DNA of 64,000 bases from Firmicutes bacterium HGW-Firmicutes-16 (GCA_002841545.1 PGZZ01000004.1:1-64000), one strand, 5' to 3'; counted from the stretch's first letter, positions 43,600 through 52,609 are shown. Numbers and translations are program-made. The notes: generated from the sequence alone by a model not told the origin.

Positions 43600-44301
43600 T
43601 TATACAAACCAATTCCAGTGATGCCAGAAGCCCATGGCTCCGGCCTGAAGCATCAGCACAACAAATGCAATGACAAACAGCACTCCGAAAACGATGACCG
43701 ACCAAAGCAGGATATTTCGGAGCGTTCTTCTCGTTTTAGGCGAAAACTGTGGATTCCACGAAAGTGGAGGTAGCGCCGAGTTCCCCGTCATGTTTTTGTG
43801 CCATCTGACGCTCGCTTTAATCATCTGCTTTAAAAACGCAAAGCAATAAACGGTTGCGACGCCAAATATTGATGCGAGTCCCAGCACACACAAACCGAGC
43901 AGAAGCGAACCGGAATAGGGCATATACGGTATGAGCCCCATAATGTTGAGCCCTCCGACAAGGCAGCCTCCCAAAACTGCGATGGCCACAGCGGATGCGC
44001 CAAGCGCGATGTTCCAAGCCAGAAACACGATGTAGAGCAGAGACTCGAAGATTGCCGTGAAAAACAGCCCGATTTTCACGAAAGCACCGGCACCAGCTTT
44101 GCCCGCTTCACCCGCACTGTCGAACTGTGCGGCAACAATTTCCGGCGCGCCGAGCTTCGCTGCAATCTCTTCCTCACCGTAGCCGTCTGCGAGCTTGAAG
44201 GCGAAGTGCTGTTCATATTCTGAAACGATGTCACCCATGTCGGCGACGTTATTCTTTTTCAGCTCCGCTCTGAGCTTGTCGAGATATTCATTCTTTGTCA
44301 T
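43600..44301 (-). CDS. DUF1700 (HAAS) membrane protein
   Basis: 233-residue protein with an N-terminal helical HAAS domain (MTKNEYLDKLRAELKK near 1-16, then AAKLGAPEIVAAQF) and four or more hydrophobic helices. Such proteins are nearly always encoded with a PadR regulator, as here, where the two overlap by 14 nt. The role is unknown; a membrane sensing function has been proposed. Confidence 0.85.
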   Translation of the reverse strand: MTKNEYLDKLRAELKKNNVADMGDIVSEYEQHFAFKLADGYGEEEIAAKLGAPEIVAAQFDSAGEAGKAGAGAFVKIGLFFTAIFESLLYIVFLAWNIALGASAVAIAVLGGCLVGGLNIMGLIPYMPYSGSLLLGLCVLGLASIFGVATVYCFAFLKQMIKASVRWHKNMTGNSALPPLSWNPQFSPKTRRTLRNILLWSVIVFGVLFVIAFVVLMLQAGAMGFWHHWNWFV

Positions 44302-44614
44302 CTTTTTTCTCCTTTAATAGCATTTCAACGGTTTTCGCAAATTCCAGATAGTCGCTCCGATCGGCTTCATAAGTGCTGCGCCCGAGCTCCGTCAGCGAAT
44401 AGTATTTTCTAGGAGGTCCGCCGCTTTCTTCAGAAAGATAGGTGGTTACAAGCCCATCGCTTTTTAGCTTCCGTAATATCGGGTAAACAGTGCCGTCGGC
44501 GATATCAATGTGTTTCGCCAGATTTTCCGCTATCTCGTAGCCGTACCGATCCTGACACTTGAGCATGGCGAGTACACAAAGCTCAAGCACGCCTTTTTTA
44601 TATTGAGTGTTCAC
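44288..44614 (-). CDS. PadR-family regulator
   Basis: 108-residue winged-helix repressor. The start MNTQYKKGVLELCVLAML and the HIDIADGTVYPILRKLKSDGL wing region are standard PadR features. It is the first gene of the operon with DUF1700. The 10-bp inverted repeat at 44639-44667 lies in its promoter. Confidence 0.9.
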   Translation of the reverse strand: MNTQYKKGVLELCVLAMLKCQDRYGYEIAENLAKHIDIADGTVYPILRKLKSDGLVTTYLSEESGGPPRKYYSLTELGRSTYEADRSDYLEFAKTVEMLLKEKKDDKE

Positions 44615-44638
44615 TAAAGCCCTCCTTCGAGCGAATAA

Positions 44639-44667
44639 TGTAATAGTATTGTTTATCTACTATTACA
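44639..44667 (-). promoter_or_regulatory. Likely PadR operator
   Basis: TGTAATAGTA (44639-44648) and TACTATTACA (44658-44667) are exact inverted copies separated by 9 nt, 25 nt upstream of padR. The size and place fit a PadR-controlled operator. Confidence 0.7.
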
Positions 44668-44846
44668 CATAATATACTAGTTTAAATTTTTGTCAAGAGC
44701 TAAACTAAAAAATCTTTGTATTTTGGCATGGGTAATCATTTATGCTGAAAGCGCATAGAATACATAGGACCATCACAATTCGTAGGGTATGGCTGGAAAG
44801 CGGCTTTTTGGCAGCCCTATTTCAATTTTGAACAAGGAGAATATCT

Positions 44847-46691
44847 ATGTGCGGAATAGCGGGCTTCTGCGGCTTTCGTCAAAACTTTACGGATAACTTT
44901 AAATATTGGACAAAGGTACTCATTGATATGCGTACCGCGATTGCGCATCGCGGCAGCGACAATACCGGCGAATACCTAACGCCGCATTTGGGCTTCAGCC
45001 ACACGCGGCTATCAATCAGAGACCTTTCAAACGGCGCACAGCCCATACTAAGAGAGTATAATGGCAGCAGGTATGTGATTATCTATAATGGTGAGATTTA
45101 CAACACAGACGAGCTCAAGCGCGAGCTCGAAGCGGCAGGTTACATTTTTGAAACGACGACAGACACCGAGGTCATACTATATGCCTATATGCACTGGGGC
45201 ATTGATTCCTTTGAAAAGCTCAACGGCATATACGCCTTTGCAATCTGGGATGAAACCTTCGAGCGGCTTATCCTCTGCCGCGACAGATTCGGCATTAAGC
45301 CTCTGTTCTATACAATAAAAAATGATATCCTCGTATTCGGTTCAGAGCCCAAGGCGCTATTCCGACACCCCTATGTCGTTCCTTCGGCCAACACGGACAG
45401 CTTTAGGGAGGTCTTCGGCATAGGTCCCGCGCGAACGGCGGGAAACGGCGTTTTTAAAAATGTTTTCGAGCTTAAGCCCGCGCACTATGCAGTTTTCAGC
45501 CGGGAGAGCTTTTCCGAAATGTCCTACTGGGAGCTGAAAAGCCGTGAGCACACGGACAACTATGAGGAAACGGTTGAAACAGTATCCTTCCTCGTTCGTG
45601 ACGCGATTACAAGGCAGATGGTCTCGGACGTTCCTGTGTGCACCTTTCTTTCCGGCGGACTCGATTCCAGCATTGTGACAGCCGTCGCCTCTAAAATAAT
45701 GTCGGACAGCGGTTCGACTCTTAATACTTTCTCTTTTGATTTCAGGCAGAATGACCGATATTTTAAATCCAATTCATTTCAGCCGGAGCGCGACAGACCC
45801 TATGTTGACGAGATACTCTCAAATTTTGAAACGAACCATACCTACCTTGAGTGCGACGAAACCGAGCTTCCTTCGCTTCTTCGCGCCGCCGTGGACGCAA
45901 AGGATATGCCCGGCATGGCGGATGTAGACGCGTCTCTGCTCTATTTCTGCCGGCTCGTTAAAAAGCACAATAAGGTCGTGCTGACGGGCGAATGCGCCGA
46001 CGAAATCTTTGGCGGCTATCCGTGGTTCTACAAGGAGGAGCTCATCAAAACCGATGGTTTTCCCTGGTCGCACGACCTTGAAACGAGAACGATGCTGCTA
46101 AGCGACGATTTTAAAAAGAAGCTGGAACTGCCCGAATATGTCCGCTCGCGCTACGAAGAGTCAATTAAAGCCGTGCCCGTTCTCCACGGCGAAAATGAAG
46201 AGGAGCGCCGGCGCCGTGAGATTGGCTATCTCAATATACAATGGTTCATGTCGACTCTACTAGACCGTATGGACAGAACGAGTATGCACTCGGGGCTTGA
46301 AGCGCGCGTGCCCTTTGCCGATCATCGCATTGTCGAATACCTATTCAATGTCCCGTGGGATATGAAATACCGTGAAGGCAGGGAAAAATCCCTCCTGCGC
46401 GACGCCTGCTGCGACCTTCTGCCCGAGAATATACTTTACCGCAAGAAGAGCCCCTATCCGAAAACCTATAACCCGAATTACGAGCGTCTGCTATCGGAAA
46501 AACTTCTAAAAATTGTATCTGACCCCACCGCGCCACTTACAGCCATCGTCAACAGAAAAAAGGTGCTGGAGTTTACAAAAGCTCCCTCCGAATACGGCAA
46601 GCCGTGGTTCGGGCAGCTCATGGCGGGGCCTCAGCTCATGGCATATCTCATCCAAGTCAACTACTGGTTAGAGAAATACAAATTGGCGTAA
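44847..46691 (+). CDS. asnB: Asparagine synthase (glutamine-hydrolysing)
   Basis: 614-residue enzyme that makes asparagine from aspartate, glutamine and ATP. The N-terminal glutaminase domain begins MCGIAGFCG with the essential Cys2. The synthetase domain carries the ATP loop FLSGGLDSSIV near 268-278. It is complete. AAGGAG stands 8 nt before the ATG. I see no riboswitch in its leader. Some relatives of this class act in cell-wall or exopolysaccharide amidation; no such cluster is here. Confidence 0.92.
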   Translation: MCGIAGFCGFRQNFTDNFKYWTKVLIDMRTAIAHRGSDNTGEYLTPHLGFSHTRLSIRDLSNGAQPILREYNGSRYVIIYNGEIYNTDELKRELEAAGYIFETTTDTEVILYAYMHWGIDSFEKLNGIYAFAIWDETFERLILCRDRFGIKPLFYTIKNDILVFGSEPKALFRHPYVVPSANTDSFREVFGIGPARTAGNGVFKNVFELKPAHYAVFSRESFSEMSYWELKSREHTDNYEETVETVSFLVRDAITRQMVSDVPVCTFLSGGLDSSIVTAVASKIMSDSGSTLNTFSFDFRQNDRYFKSNSFQPERDRPYVDEILSNFETNHTYLECDETELPSLLRAAVDAKDMPGMADVDASLLYFCRLVKKHNKVVLTGECADEIFGGYPWFYKEELIKTDGFPWSHDLETRTMLLSDDFKKKLELPEYVRSRYEESIKAVPVLHGENEEERRRREIGYLNIQWFMSTLLDRMDRTSMHSGLEARVPFADHRIVEYLFNVPWDMKYREGREKSLLRDACCDLLPENILYRKKSPYPKTYNPNYERLLSEKLLKIVSDPTAPLTAIVNRKKVLEFTKAPSEYGKPWFGQLMAGPQLMAYLIQVNYWLEKYKLA

Positions 46692-46768
46692 GGGCTGTGT
46701 ATGTGCTCAAGCTTTTGGAGTAAACCCCAATTGCAGATTGTGAGTTTTCCCAAAAAACACAAAAATTC

Positions 46769-46798
46769 TTGACATTCAAAATAGTGCGTGCTTATAAT
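46769..46798 (+). promoter_or_regulatory. Promoter of the trpXYZ T-box transcript
   Basis: TTGACA at 46769-46774 and TATAAT at 46793-46798 with an 18-nt spacer. Transcription starts just before the T-box leader. Confidence 0.85.
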
Positions 46799-46810
46799 CA
46801 CTTCATAAAC

Positions 46811-47079
46811 CAAAACCATAGACGAAGAGTAGTAACCGATGCAAACCAATCCAAAGAGAGCTTCTTGCGGTGTGAAAGAAGCGTTTGGTGTCTCGGCGAA
46901 TGGACTTCCGAGGGCGAACCGAAAGAGCGCATAGCTCAAGTAGGCTTCGACGGGTATCCCTCCCGTTATCAGTCGGGGACACGCATGATGGTGCGTGAAG
47001 CGAGTGGGCGCATTTGCGTCAATTTGGGTGGTATCGCAGGAGTTTAGCTCTTGTCCCTTGTGGGGCAGGAGCTTTTTTG
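46811..47079 (+). promoter_or_regulatory. T-box leader with Trp (UGG) specifier
   Basis: Stem I begins GACGAAGAGTAGTAA, with the distal loop GCGGTGTGA. Its 3' side returns through TCGG and CGAATGGAC, which places the specifier TGG (46901-46903) opposite AGTAA. The T-box sequence GGGTGGTATCGCAGG is at 47026-47040, and a terminator AGCTC/GAGCT with T run at 47046-47079. Uncharged tRNA-Trp would open the terminator. The downstream genes are a tryptophan-type ABC transporter, which agrees. Confidence 0.9.
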
Positions 47080-47168
47080 TTTGTCCCGCAAAAGGATAGC
47101 AGGCTTTGATAATCGGTCTTTGGCAGGACCGTCCATCACGCCCGAAAATCATTTTTGGAGGAAATATC

Positions 47169-48188
47169 ATGAAAAAGTCAAAGAAAATAGCAGCAGCAAT
47201 CCTTTCACTAACTCTTGTTCTGGGCCTTGGCGCCTGCGCCAAGAGCACACCCGCGGCCTCCGCGGAAAGCTCTCCCGAAGTCACGGACGTTAAAATCGGC
47301 ATACTTCAGTATGCGACCCACGCAAGCCTCTACGACTGCTACACAGGAATCGTTGAAGGTCTCAAAAACGAGGGTTATGAAAATGGCAAGACCTGCACCA
47401 TCGAGTATGTAGACGGTCAAGGCGAAAACGAAACGAACAGCCTCACAGCCTCGAACTTTGTGACAAAGGGCTATGACATCATCATCGCCATCGCGACTCC
47501 AGCAGCGACGACCTGTTACGCCGCCGCTAAGGACGCAGGAATCCCTGTCGTCTTCTCTGCCTGCTCCGACCCCGTTGCAGCAGGACTTGCCGAAACTCTT
47601 GAAGCTCCGAACACCGGCGCGACCGGCACGAGCGACAGCCTGAATTTCGACGCCCAGCTCAAGATGATTCGCGCTTTTATGCCCGACTCGAAAAAAATCG
47701 GAATTCTCTATACCACAAGCGAAGCAAACTCCGTTTCCCAGCTTGCAAAGCTCACCGAAATGGCTCCGGACTACGGCTTTGAAATTGTCTCTGTCGGCGT
47801 AACCGATGCTTCCGAGGTCGCGGCAGGCGCAGCCTCCCTCCTCTCCAAGGGCGTTGACTGCATTAATAACCTCACCGACAACAACGTCGTGAATAATCTC
47901 TCTGTCGTAGCGAATGCTGCTGATGCGGCGGGAATCCCGATCTTTGGTTCCGAGCAGCAGCAGGTTGCACAATACGGCTGTGTCGCTTCTGAAACTCTTG
48001 ACTATGTTGCTCTCGGAGTAACAACCGGCGAAATAGCGGGCAAAATACTCAAGGGGGCAGATGTCAAAACCATGCCCGTTTCCGTTATCACAGACTCCAA
48101 GCCTGTCTATTCTCTCGTTAACATGGCAAAATTCAATCTCACACTTCCGGCGGATTATACTTCGGCAACTAACATTGACGATAAATAA
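47169..48188 (+). CDS. trpX: ABC transporter substrate-binding lipoprotein, TrpX-like
   Basis: 339-residue lipoprotein. The signal peptide ends LGLGAC, a lipobox. The mature part is an ABC_sub_bind domain (VKIGILQYATHASLYDCYTG and FTIA-type folds; SVSQLAKLTEMAPDYGFEIV). With the permease and ATPase downstream and a Trp-specific T-box upstream, it fits the known TrpXYZ tryptophan uptake system. The ATG has GGAGG 7 nt upstream. The structured RNA element starts 24 nt after the stop. Confidence 0.9.
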   Translation: MKKSKKIAAAILSLTLVLGLGACAKSTPAASAESSPEVTDVKIGILQYATHASLYDCYTGIVEGLKNEGYENGKTCTIEYVDGQGENETNSLTASNFVTKGYDIIIAIATPAATTCYAAAKDAGIPVVFSACSDPVAAGLAETLEAPNTGATGTSDSLNFDAQLKMIRAFMPDSKKIGILYTTSEANSVSQLAKLTEMAPDYGFEIVSVGVTDASEVAAGAASLLSKGVDCINNLTDNNVVNNLSVVANAADAAGIPIFGSEQQQVAQYGCVASETLDYVALGVTTGEIAGKILKGADVKTMPVSVITDSKPVYSLVNMAKFNLTLPADYTSATNIDDK

Positions 48189-48212
48189 TTTCAATATCGA
48201 GATAAAAGAAGG

Positions 48213-48385
48213 TCCGCAGACGAGGAAGCGCCGCCTGTCGGCGTATATATATACGGTAGGGCGGCGCTGACAACGTAAGCAAAAAGCTTTTTACGTTGCC
48301 AGAAATTAATGAACTCAAGTATATAACGAAGTAAGCCTTTGTCTCAAAAAGGTGCTAGTCTTTTCTCAGCTTTTTGCAGTGCGGA
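48213..48385 (+). ncRNA. Candidate structured RNA, copy 1 (inside trpXYZ operon)
   Basis: 173 nt between trpX and trpY. The outer helix TCCGCA/TGCGGA (48213-48218 with 48380-48385) encloses two parts. The first is the conserved GACGAGGAA and the hairpin GCGCCGCC/GGCGGCGC (48228-48235 with 48260-48267). The second is a long-range helix GCAAAAAGCT/AGCTTTTTGC (48279-48288 with 48368-48377) with two inner hairpins. Copy 2 at 55842-56013 keeps every helix while the bases change. I cannot match it to a named RNA. It could be an attenuator or processing element here, or a mobile repeat. Confidence 0.7.
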
Positions 48386-48422
48386 GCTTATATAATTCTC
48401 GAAAAAAGCAGGTGGTTATACA

Positions 48423-49313
48423 ATGGCTTTTGGCCTAATAGAGACCGTTTTCCGTGAGGGCTTTATATACGCTCTCATGGCAATGGGTGTCCTCATAACA
48501 TACAAAATACTGGACTTTCCCGACCTTTCGGTGGACGGCACCTTTCCACTCGGAGCTTGCGTCGCAGCTGCACTCATAACTTTGGGTGTAAACCCGTGGC
48601 TCGCCTGTATTGCCGCCTTTCTTGCGGGCGCGTTTATGGGAAGCATCACAGGCCTACTTCATGTCAAGCTTGGTATAACCGACCTGCTTTCCGGAATACT
48701 CGTCATGACCGCCTCATGGTCAATAAACCTTATCATTACGGGCGGCACGGCAATATCCCAGTTTTTCAACCTGCCGACAATATTCAATTCAGGAATTGTC
48801 AAAGCTCTGCCCGATGCGCTTTATACGCACCGCCAGCTAATCCTTGTTTTTTTGCTTGCCGTAATAGTGAAGCTTGCTCTGGACTATTTTCTCAAAACAA
48901 AGTCCGGTCTTCTGCTCCGCGCGGGCGGAGACAACAGCCGCTTCGTCACGGGACTTGCACACAATCCGGGTCATGTGAAGATTCTTGGGCTTGCAATCGG
49001 CAACGGCTGCACGGCTCTTGCAGGCTGCGTTCTCGCCCAGCTCAATGAAAATGCGGACGTTAACGCAGGCAAGGGCATGGTCGTCATGGCGCTTGCAGCG
49101 GTCATCATCGGAACGGGAGTTTTTCGCCGCGTCAGCTTTTTAAAGCTCACGACAATGGCTGTTTTCGGCGCTATTCTCTACAAGGCCTGCCTTCAGGCAG
49201 CGCTCCTTCTCGGTCTGCCTTCTACCTACCTTAAGCTTCTTATGGCAGTTCTGCTGACACTATCCATCGTTTCGCAGAAAATCGGCAAGAAAGGCGGTAC
49301 CGCAAATGCCTGA
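48423..49313 (+). CDS. trpY: ABC transporter permease, TrpY-like
   Basis: 296-residue inner-membrane permease of the BPD_transp_2 (LivH-like) type with about eight to nine helices. The motif FPDLSVDGTFPLGA near 39 is characteristic of this transporter group. AGGTGG stands 8 nt before the ATG. Its stop overlaps the ATPase start by 8 nt. It is part of the predicted tryptophan uptake system. Confidence 0.9.
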   Translation: MAFGLIETVFREGFIYALMAMGVLITYKILDFPDLSVDGTFPLGACVAAALITLGVNPWLACIAAFLAGAFMGSITGLLHVKLGITDLLSGILVMTASWSINLIITGGTAISQFFNLPTIFNSGIVKALPDALYTHRQLILVFLLAVIVKLALDYFLKTKSGLLLRAGGDNSRFVTGLAHNPGHVKILGLAIGNGCTALAGCVLAQLNENADVNAGKGMVVMALAAVIIGTGVFRRVSFLKLTTMAVFGAILYKACLQAALLLGLPSTYLKLLMAVLLTLSIVSQKIGKKGGTANA

Positions 49314-50103
49314 AGAAATAATTCTCCCGCTTGTCGAGTTTAAGCACATAAAAAAGACATTCAACCAAGGCTCCGTCAACGAATCTCTGCTCTTTGAAGA
49401 CTTTAATTTTTCCGTTGAACGCGGTCAGTTCATCTCGGTTGTAGGATCAAACGGCAGCGGAAAGACAACGCTTTTAAACCTCATATGCGGCAGTCTTATG
49501 CCGGATGGCGGAACAATTTCACTTGGCGGATACGATATCACCAGAATGCCCGAATATAAGCGCTCGGCGCATATCGGACGCGTGTTTCAGGATCCCTCAA
49601 TAGGCGCCTGTCCGAGTCTTACGATTCTCGAAAACATGGCTCTCGCCGACAACAAGGGCAAGAGCTACAACCTCACTCGAGGCGTTTCAAAAAAGCGTAT
49701 TGATTATTACAAACAGCAGCTTGAGCTGCTCCACTTAGGTCTTGAAGACAAAATCAACATGCCCGTCGGACTTCTTTCCGGAGGACAGCGACAGGCCTTA
49801 GCGCTCCTCATTTCGACCCTCACGCCCATCGAGCTGCTCATTCTCGACGAGCACACGGCGGCCCTTGACCCTAAATCTTCAGAAAACGTCATGGAGCTCA
49901 CTGATAAATTCGTCCGCGAAAAAAAGCTCACTGCCATTATGGTTACGCATAATCTCCGCTACGCGGTAGAATACGGTGACAGGCTCGTGATGATGCACAA
50001 AGGAATCGCCGTCAAGGACGTGGCCTACCATGAAAAGGACGCGTGCACAGTTGACGACCTGCTAAAGGTATTTAACACGATTTCAATTGAGTGCGGCAAC
50101 TGA
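49306..50103 (+). CDS. trpZ: ABC transporter ATPase, TrpZ-like
   Basis: 265-residue ATPase that powers the importer. Walker A GSNGSGKTT is near 49-57, the signature LLSGGQRQAL near 157-166, Walker B LLILDEHTAALDP near 176-188, and an H-loop (MVTHN) follows. It overlaps trpY by 8 nt. A terminator follows at once. All three partners of the transporter are present and intact. Confidence 0.92.
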   Translation: MPEEIILPLVEFKHIKKTFNQGSVNESLLFEDFNFSVERGQFISVVGSNGSGKTTLLNLICGSLMPDGGTISLGGYDITRMPEYKRSAHIGRVFQDPSIGACPSLTILENMALADNKGKSYNLTRGVSKKRIDYYKQQLELLHLGLEDKINMPVGLLSGGQRQALALLISTLTPIELLILDEHTAALDPKSSENVMELTDKFVREKKLTAIMVTHNLRYAVEYGDRLVMMHKGIAVKDVAYHEKDACTVDDLLKVFNTISIECGN

Positions 50104-50107
50104 AAAT

Positions 50108-50146
50108 AAAGAAGCGCTTCCCCGTTCATCGGGGAAGCGCTTCTTT
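50108..50146 (+). terminator. Terminator of trpXYZ
   Basis: AAAGAAGCGCTTCCCC pairs with GGGGAAGCGCTTCTTT around GTTCATC. It serves the converging capA gene as well. Confidence 0.92.
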
Positions 50147-50190
50147 ATTTTGCCTACATTTCATACTGTTAATCGCAACTTTGTATTACC

Positions 50191-51312
50191 TCAATATTCG
50201 CTGAAATTGTACTGATACCCAATCGTCAGATTCGGTCCGTTGAAGGTGCCGTCAATTTTGGAGAGCGTGCGATTATACTGCTCGCTGCCTTCCTCATAAG
50301 GCACTGGCTGATAGTTGTTCCCACCGACAACGCCCGTGCAGGCACAGGGTATATGCGTGCGGTCGACGATGCTGATTGTTCTGTCCACAGCGCGCTCGAC
50401 CTTAAGCTTCAGTATTATCGTATCAGGGTCACGAGGAGCTGTGTTTCCCCCAAATGACCAGTTTCCCATGCTGTAATATATGTATTTTCCGTTATACTCC
50501 TCGACAGGCTGGAGCGTATGAGGATGACTTCCGATTACGATATCCGCGCCGGCATCAATTGCCGCATGCCCCTGCTCCCGTTGGAGGTCGTTAATATCAT
50601 AGCTGCCCTCGTCACCCCAGTGGATTGCTGCGACGATGAACTCCGCACCCTCTGCCTTGAGCGCCGCGATGCCGTCCTTTATCTGCTGCGTCTTTCCGAA
50701 GCTCACAGCATAAACGCCAATTTTAAGTCCGGACTTAGTCTCGAATATCTTCCCCTCATCGCGCCCCGCTAAGCAGACGCCGACTGCGTCGAGAGCGGCC
50801 TTCGTATCGGCATAACCCTCTTCACCATAATCCATAACATGGTTGTTGCCGAGCGTCACGAACTCCACGCTGCCGGCTGTTAGTATCTGCGCGTATGCGG
50901 GATCGGCCTTGAAGCAGAAGTTCTTATCGTCCGAAGCCTTTGAAGCCGTCAGCGCGCACTCGAGGTTCGCAAAGGTGAAATCGTCGTCCTTGAAATACTG
51001 CACGGTCTTTTCGAAAGGATAGCCGTAATTATCTCCGACGACATTCTCATAGGAAATTGAGAGCGGTTTATTTGCGGTTGTGCTGGCGAGCGTACAGTCC
51101 CCGACGAAGCTGAGCTCGAAATACTGCGGTGTGGGCACGGGCGTAGGCATGGCTGAAACAACCGAAGGAGCCGACGAGGTTTCCTGTGCTTCGGCAGTAA
51201 CGGCGTGAGGAAGTCTTGAGGTCGTTGACAGGAGCAGACACAGGGAAACTGTTGCCGCGATTGCAACGAGCCTTGAAACAACGAGCAATGCTTTATTTCG
51301 TTCTTTTCTCAT
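50191..51312 (-). CDS. CapA-family metallophosphoesterase-like protein
   Basis: 373-residue exported protein. An N-terminal helix (9-30) anchors it, and a Ser/Pro-rich linker follows. The CapA domain has SFVGDCTLA near 78, TLGNNHVMDYGEEGY, AIHWGDEG and IVIGSHPHTLQPVE, the metal ligands of the family. CapA proteins act in poly-gamma-glutamate capsule formation or other cell-surface work. No capBC genes are near, so the role is open. I chose the ATG at 51312 with AGGTG 7 nt upstream. Confidence 0.87.
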   Translation of the reverse strand: MRKERNKALLVVSRLVAIAATVSLCLLLSTTSRLPHAVTAEAQETSSAPSVVSAMPTPVPTPQYFELSFVGDCTLASTTANKPLSISYENVVGDNYGYPFEKTVQYFKDDDFTFANLECALTASKASDDKNFCFKADPAYAQILTAGSVEFVTLGNNHVMDYGEEGYADTKAALDAVGVCLAGRDEGKIFETKSGLKIGVYAVSFGKTQQIKDGIAALKAEGAEFIVAAIHWGDEGSYDINDLQREQGHAAIDAGADIVIGSHPHTLQPVEEYNGKYIYYSMGNWSFGGNTAPRDPDTIILKLKVERAVDRTISIVDRTHIPCACTGVVGGNNYQPVPYEEGSEQYNRTLSKIDGTFNGPNLTIGYQYNFSEY

Positions 51313-51638
51313 AAAAGAGCACCTGCAACAATAAAATATTATGTAGCGAGTCATAGGATAGCGCCGTGAATCTACGAATCGCTAGATTACAGGCAGTATT
51401 ATGCCACAGGCGTAAAGCGCCGTTGTGGTTTATGCATTAAAATAATGTTATAATAACTGCTTGCGGTTATTATAACATTCGGAGCGCTTCCTTTGCAATG
51501 GAATAAATCTCTCCGATGCTTCAAATAACCCTCCCAAATGCTGATTTTGATTGAAAGCTCTTGACGGTTTACATAAATACGAATATAATGTATGAAGCAA
51601 AATAGCGCGAAATATATTTTTGCAAAGAGGGATTGAAG
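51313..51638. other. Intergenic region between capA and DUF1700, with palindrome
   Basis: Contains a near-perfect inverted repeat at 51444-51479 (AATGTTATAATAAC and its complement around TGCTTGC). A promoter for the plus-strand gene follows: TTGACG at 51561-51566 and TATAAT at 51584-51589, 17-nt spacer. The palindrome could be an operator for one of the divergent genes. Otherwise I see no gene. Confidence 0.6.
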
Positions 51639-52340
51639 ATGAACAGACAGCAGTTCCTTGTGGAGCTCTACCAGTACCTTACTTTTTTCTCTCCCGAAGA
51701 GAAGACCAGAATAATCTCTGCCTATAATGAGAAATTCGACTCTGCGGGTCCCGATTGCGAAGCTGCTCTTCTCGCGGAGTTCGGCACACCCATGATGGCG
51801 GCCATTGACCTGAAAAGGCGTATGGAATCCGGCGAGAAGATGACGTTCGGAGAGGAAAGCCCCTGTGAAGAAAAGCCGGACGAATTTGCGTCCGAATACA
51901 GCGTTGAGACCGAAACGGAGGAAACGCTTAATAATGAGAATTCGGAAGCCTCCGAAGATCCAGTGGAGGACGTAAAGCCGGAAGAGCCTAGCTCCGCGCC
52001 GGAACTGACAGTCCCCCCCGAAAAGCCGAAGCCAAGAGGTGCGAAGTTCGTCTTTGCTATCATGGGCGCTTCGCTCATAAGCCTTGTGATCGCAGCATTT
52101 TTCCTAGTTATCGGTGCAATCGGAGCGGGACTTCTCGTTTCAACATGCTATCTGCTTATAGCGGGACTGAAGAGCCTTGTATATCTCACCGACGCTCTGT
52201 TGCTCTTCGGCGGCGGACTTGTCTTAGCGGGACTTGGTCTAATCATCGTATGGTTCGCGGTTTGGTCGGCGATAAGCCTTATCTCTAAACTATTCCGAAA
52301 CGCCTGCGGAGCCGGTTCCACCGACTCGGACAAGGAGTAA
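51639..52340 (+). CDS. DUF1700-like membrane protein
   Basis: 233 residues. An N-terminal helical HAAS-type domain (NRQQFLVELYQYL, AEFGTPMMAAIDL) is followed by an acidic Glu/Pro-rich linker of about 60 residues and four hydrophobic helices. It is related in layout to the padR-linked gene at 43600, but has no PadR next to it. The start at 51639 has AGAGGG 7 nt upstream. Function unknown. Confidence 0.75.
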   Translation: MNRQQFLVELYQYLTFFSPEEKTRIISAYNEKFDSAGPDCEAALLAEFGTPMMAAIDLKRRMESGEKMTFGEESPCEEKPDEFASEYSVETETEETLNNENSEASEDPVEDVKPEEPSSAPELTVPPEKPKPRGAKFVFAIMGASLISLVIAAFFLVIGAIGAGLLVSTCYLLIAGLKSLVYLTDALLLFGGGLVLAGLGLIIVWFAVWSAISLISKLFRNACGAGSTDSDKE

Positions 52341-52343
52341 TAC

Positions 52344-52541
52344 ATGATGAAAAAGATTTGGAAAGCCGTTTTTCTTACTACCGTTATCCTCTGCGTAGTC
52401 GGAGCAATCTGCATCGGCGTCTCTTATTTCATCGGAGGCAGCGTGGACAACCTATACCAAAATAAAGCCGCACTTCCGATACTTGAAATACTATCGCCCG
52501 AAAACATAGTAAACAGCATCACTGTATTTTTCGGTGCATAG
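52344..52541 (+). CDS. Small membrane protein
   Basis: 65 residues with one clear transmembrane helix (about 9-29, AVFLTTVILCVVGAICIGV) and a short tail. It starts 3 nt after the DUF1700-like gene, with AAGGAG in front, so they are coupled. I see no family. It is closed by a terminator. Confidence 0.7.
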   Translation: MMKKIWKAVFLTTVILCVVGAICIGVSYFIGGSVDNLYQNKAALPILEILSPENIVNSITVFFGA

Positions 52542-52569
52542 TTAACGCCATTTTTTAGGAAATATAAGC

Positions 52570-52609
52570 ATTGGGCATTCCGGAATCGCGTCGGAACGCC
52601 CAATTTTTT
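52570..52609 (+). terminator. Terminator
   Basis: ATTGGGC pairs with GCCCAAT, with CCG/CGG inside, followed by six T. It ends the DUF1700-like operon. Confidence 0.8.

Noticed and set aside
44700-44846. T-box or third copy of the structured RNA before asnB
   Set aside because: A GGCTTTTTGG stretch resembles the long helix, but its partner strand, the GACGAGGAA spacer and the T-box core are absent.
47208-48194. Minus-strand open frame of 328 codons
   Set aside because: It covers trpX in antisense; trpX has a lipobox, ribosome site and T-box, so it is the real gene.
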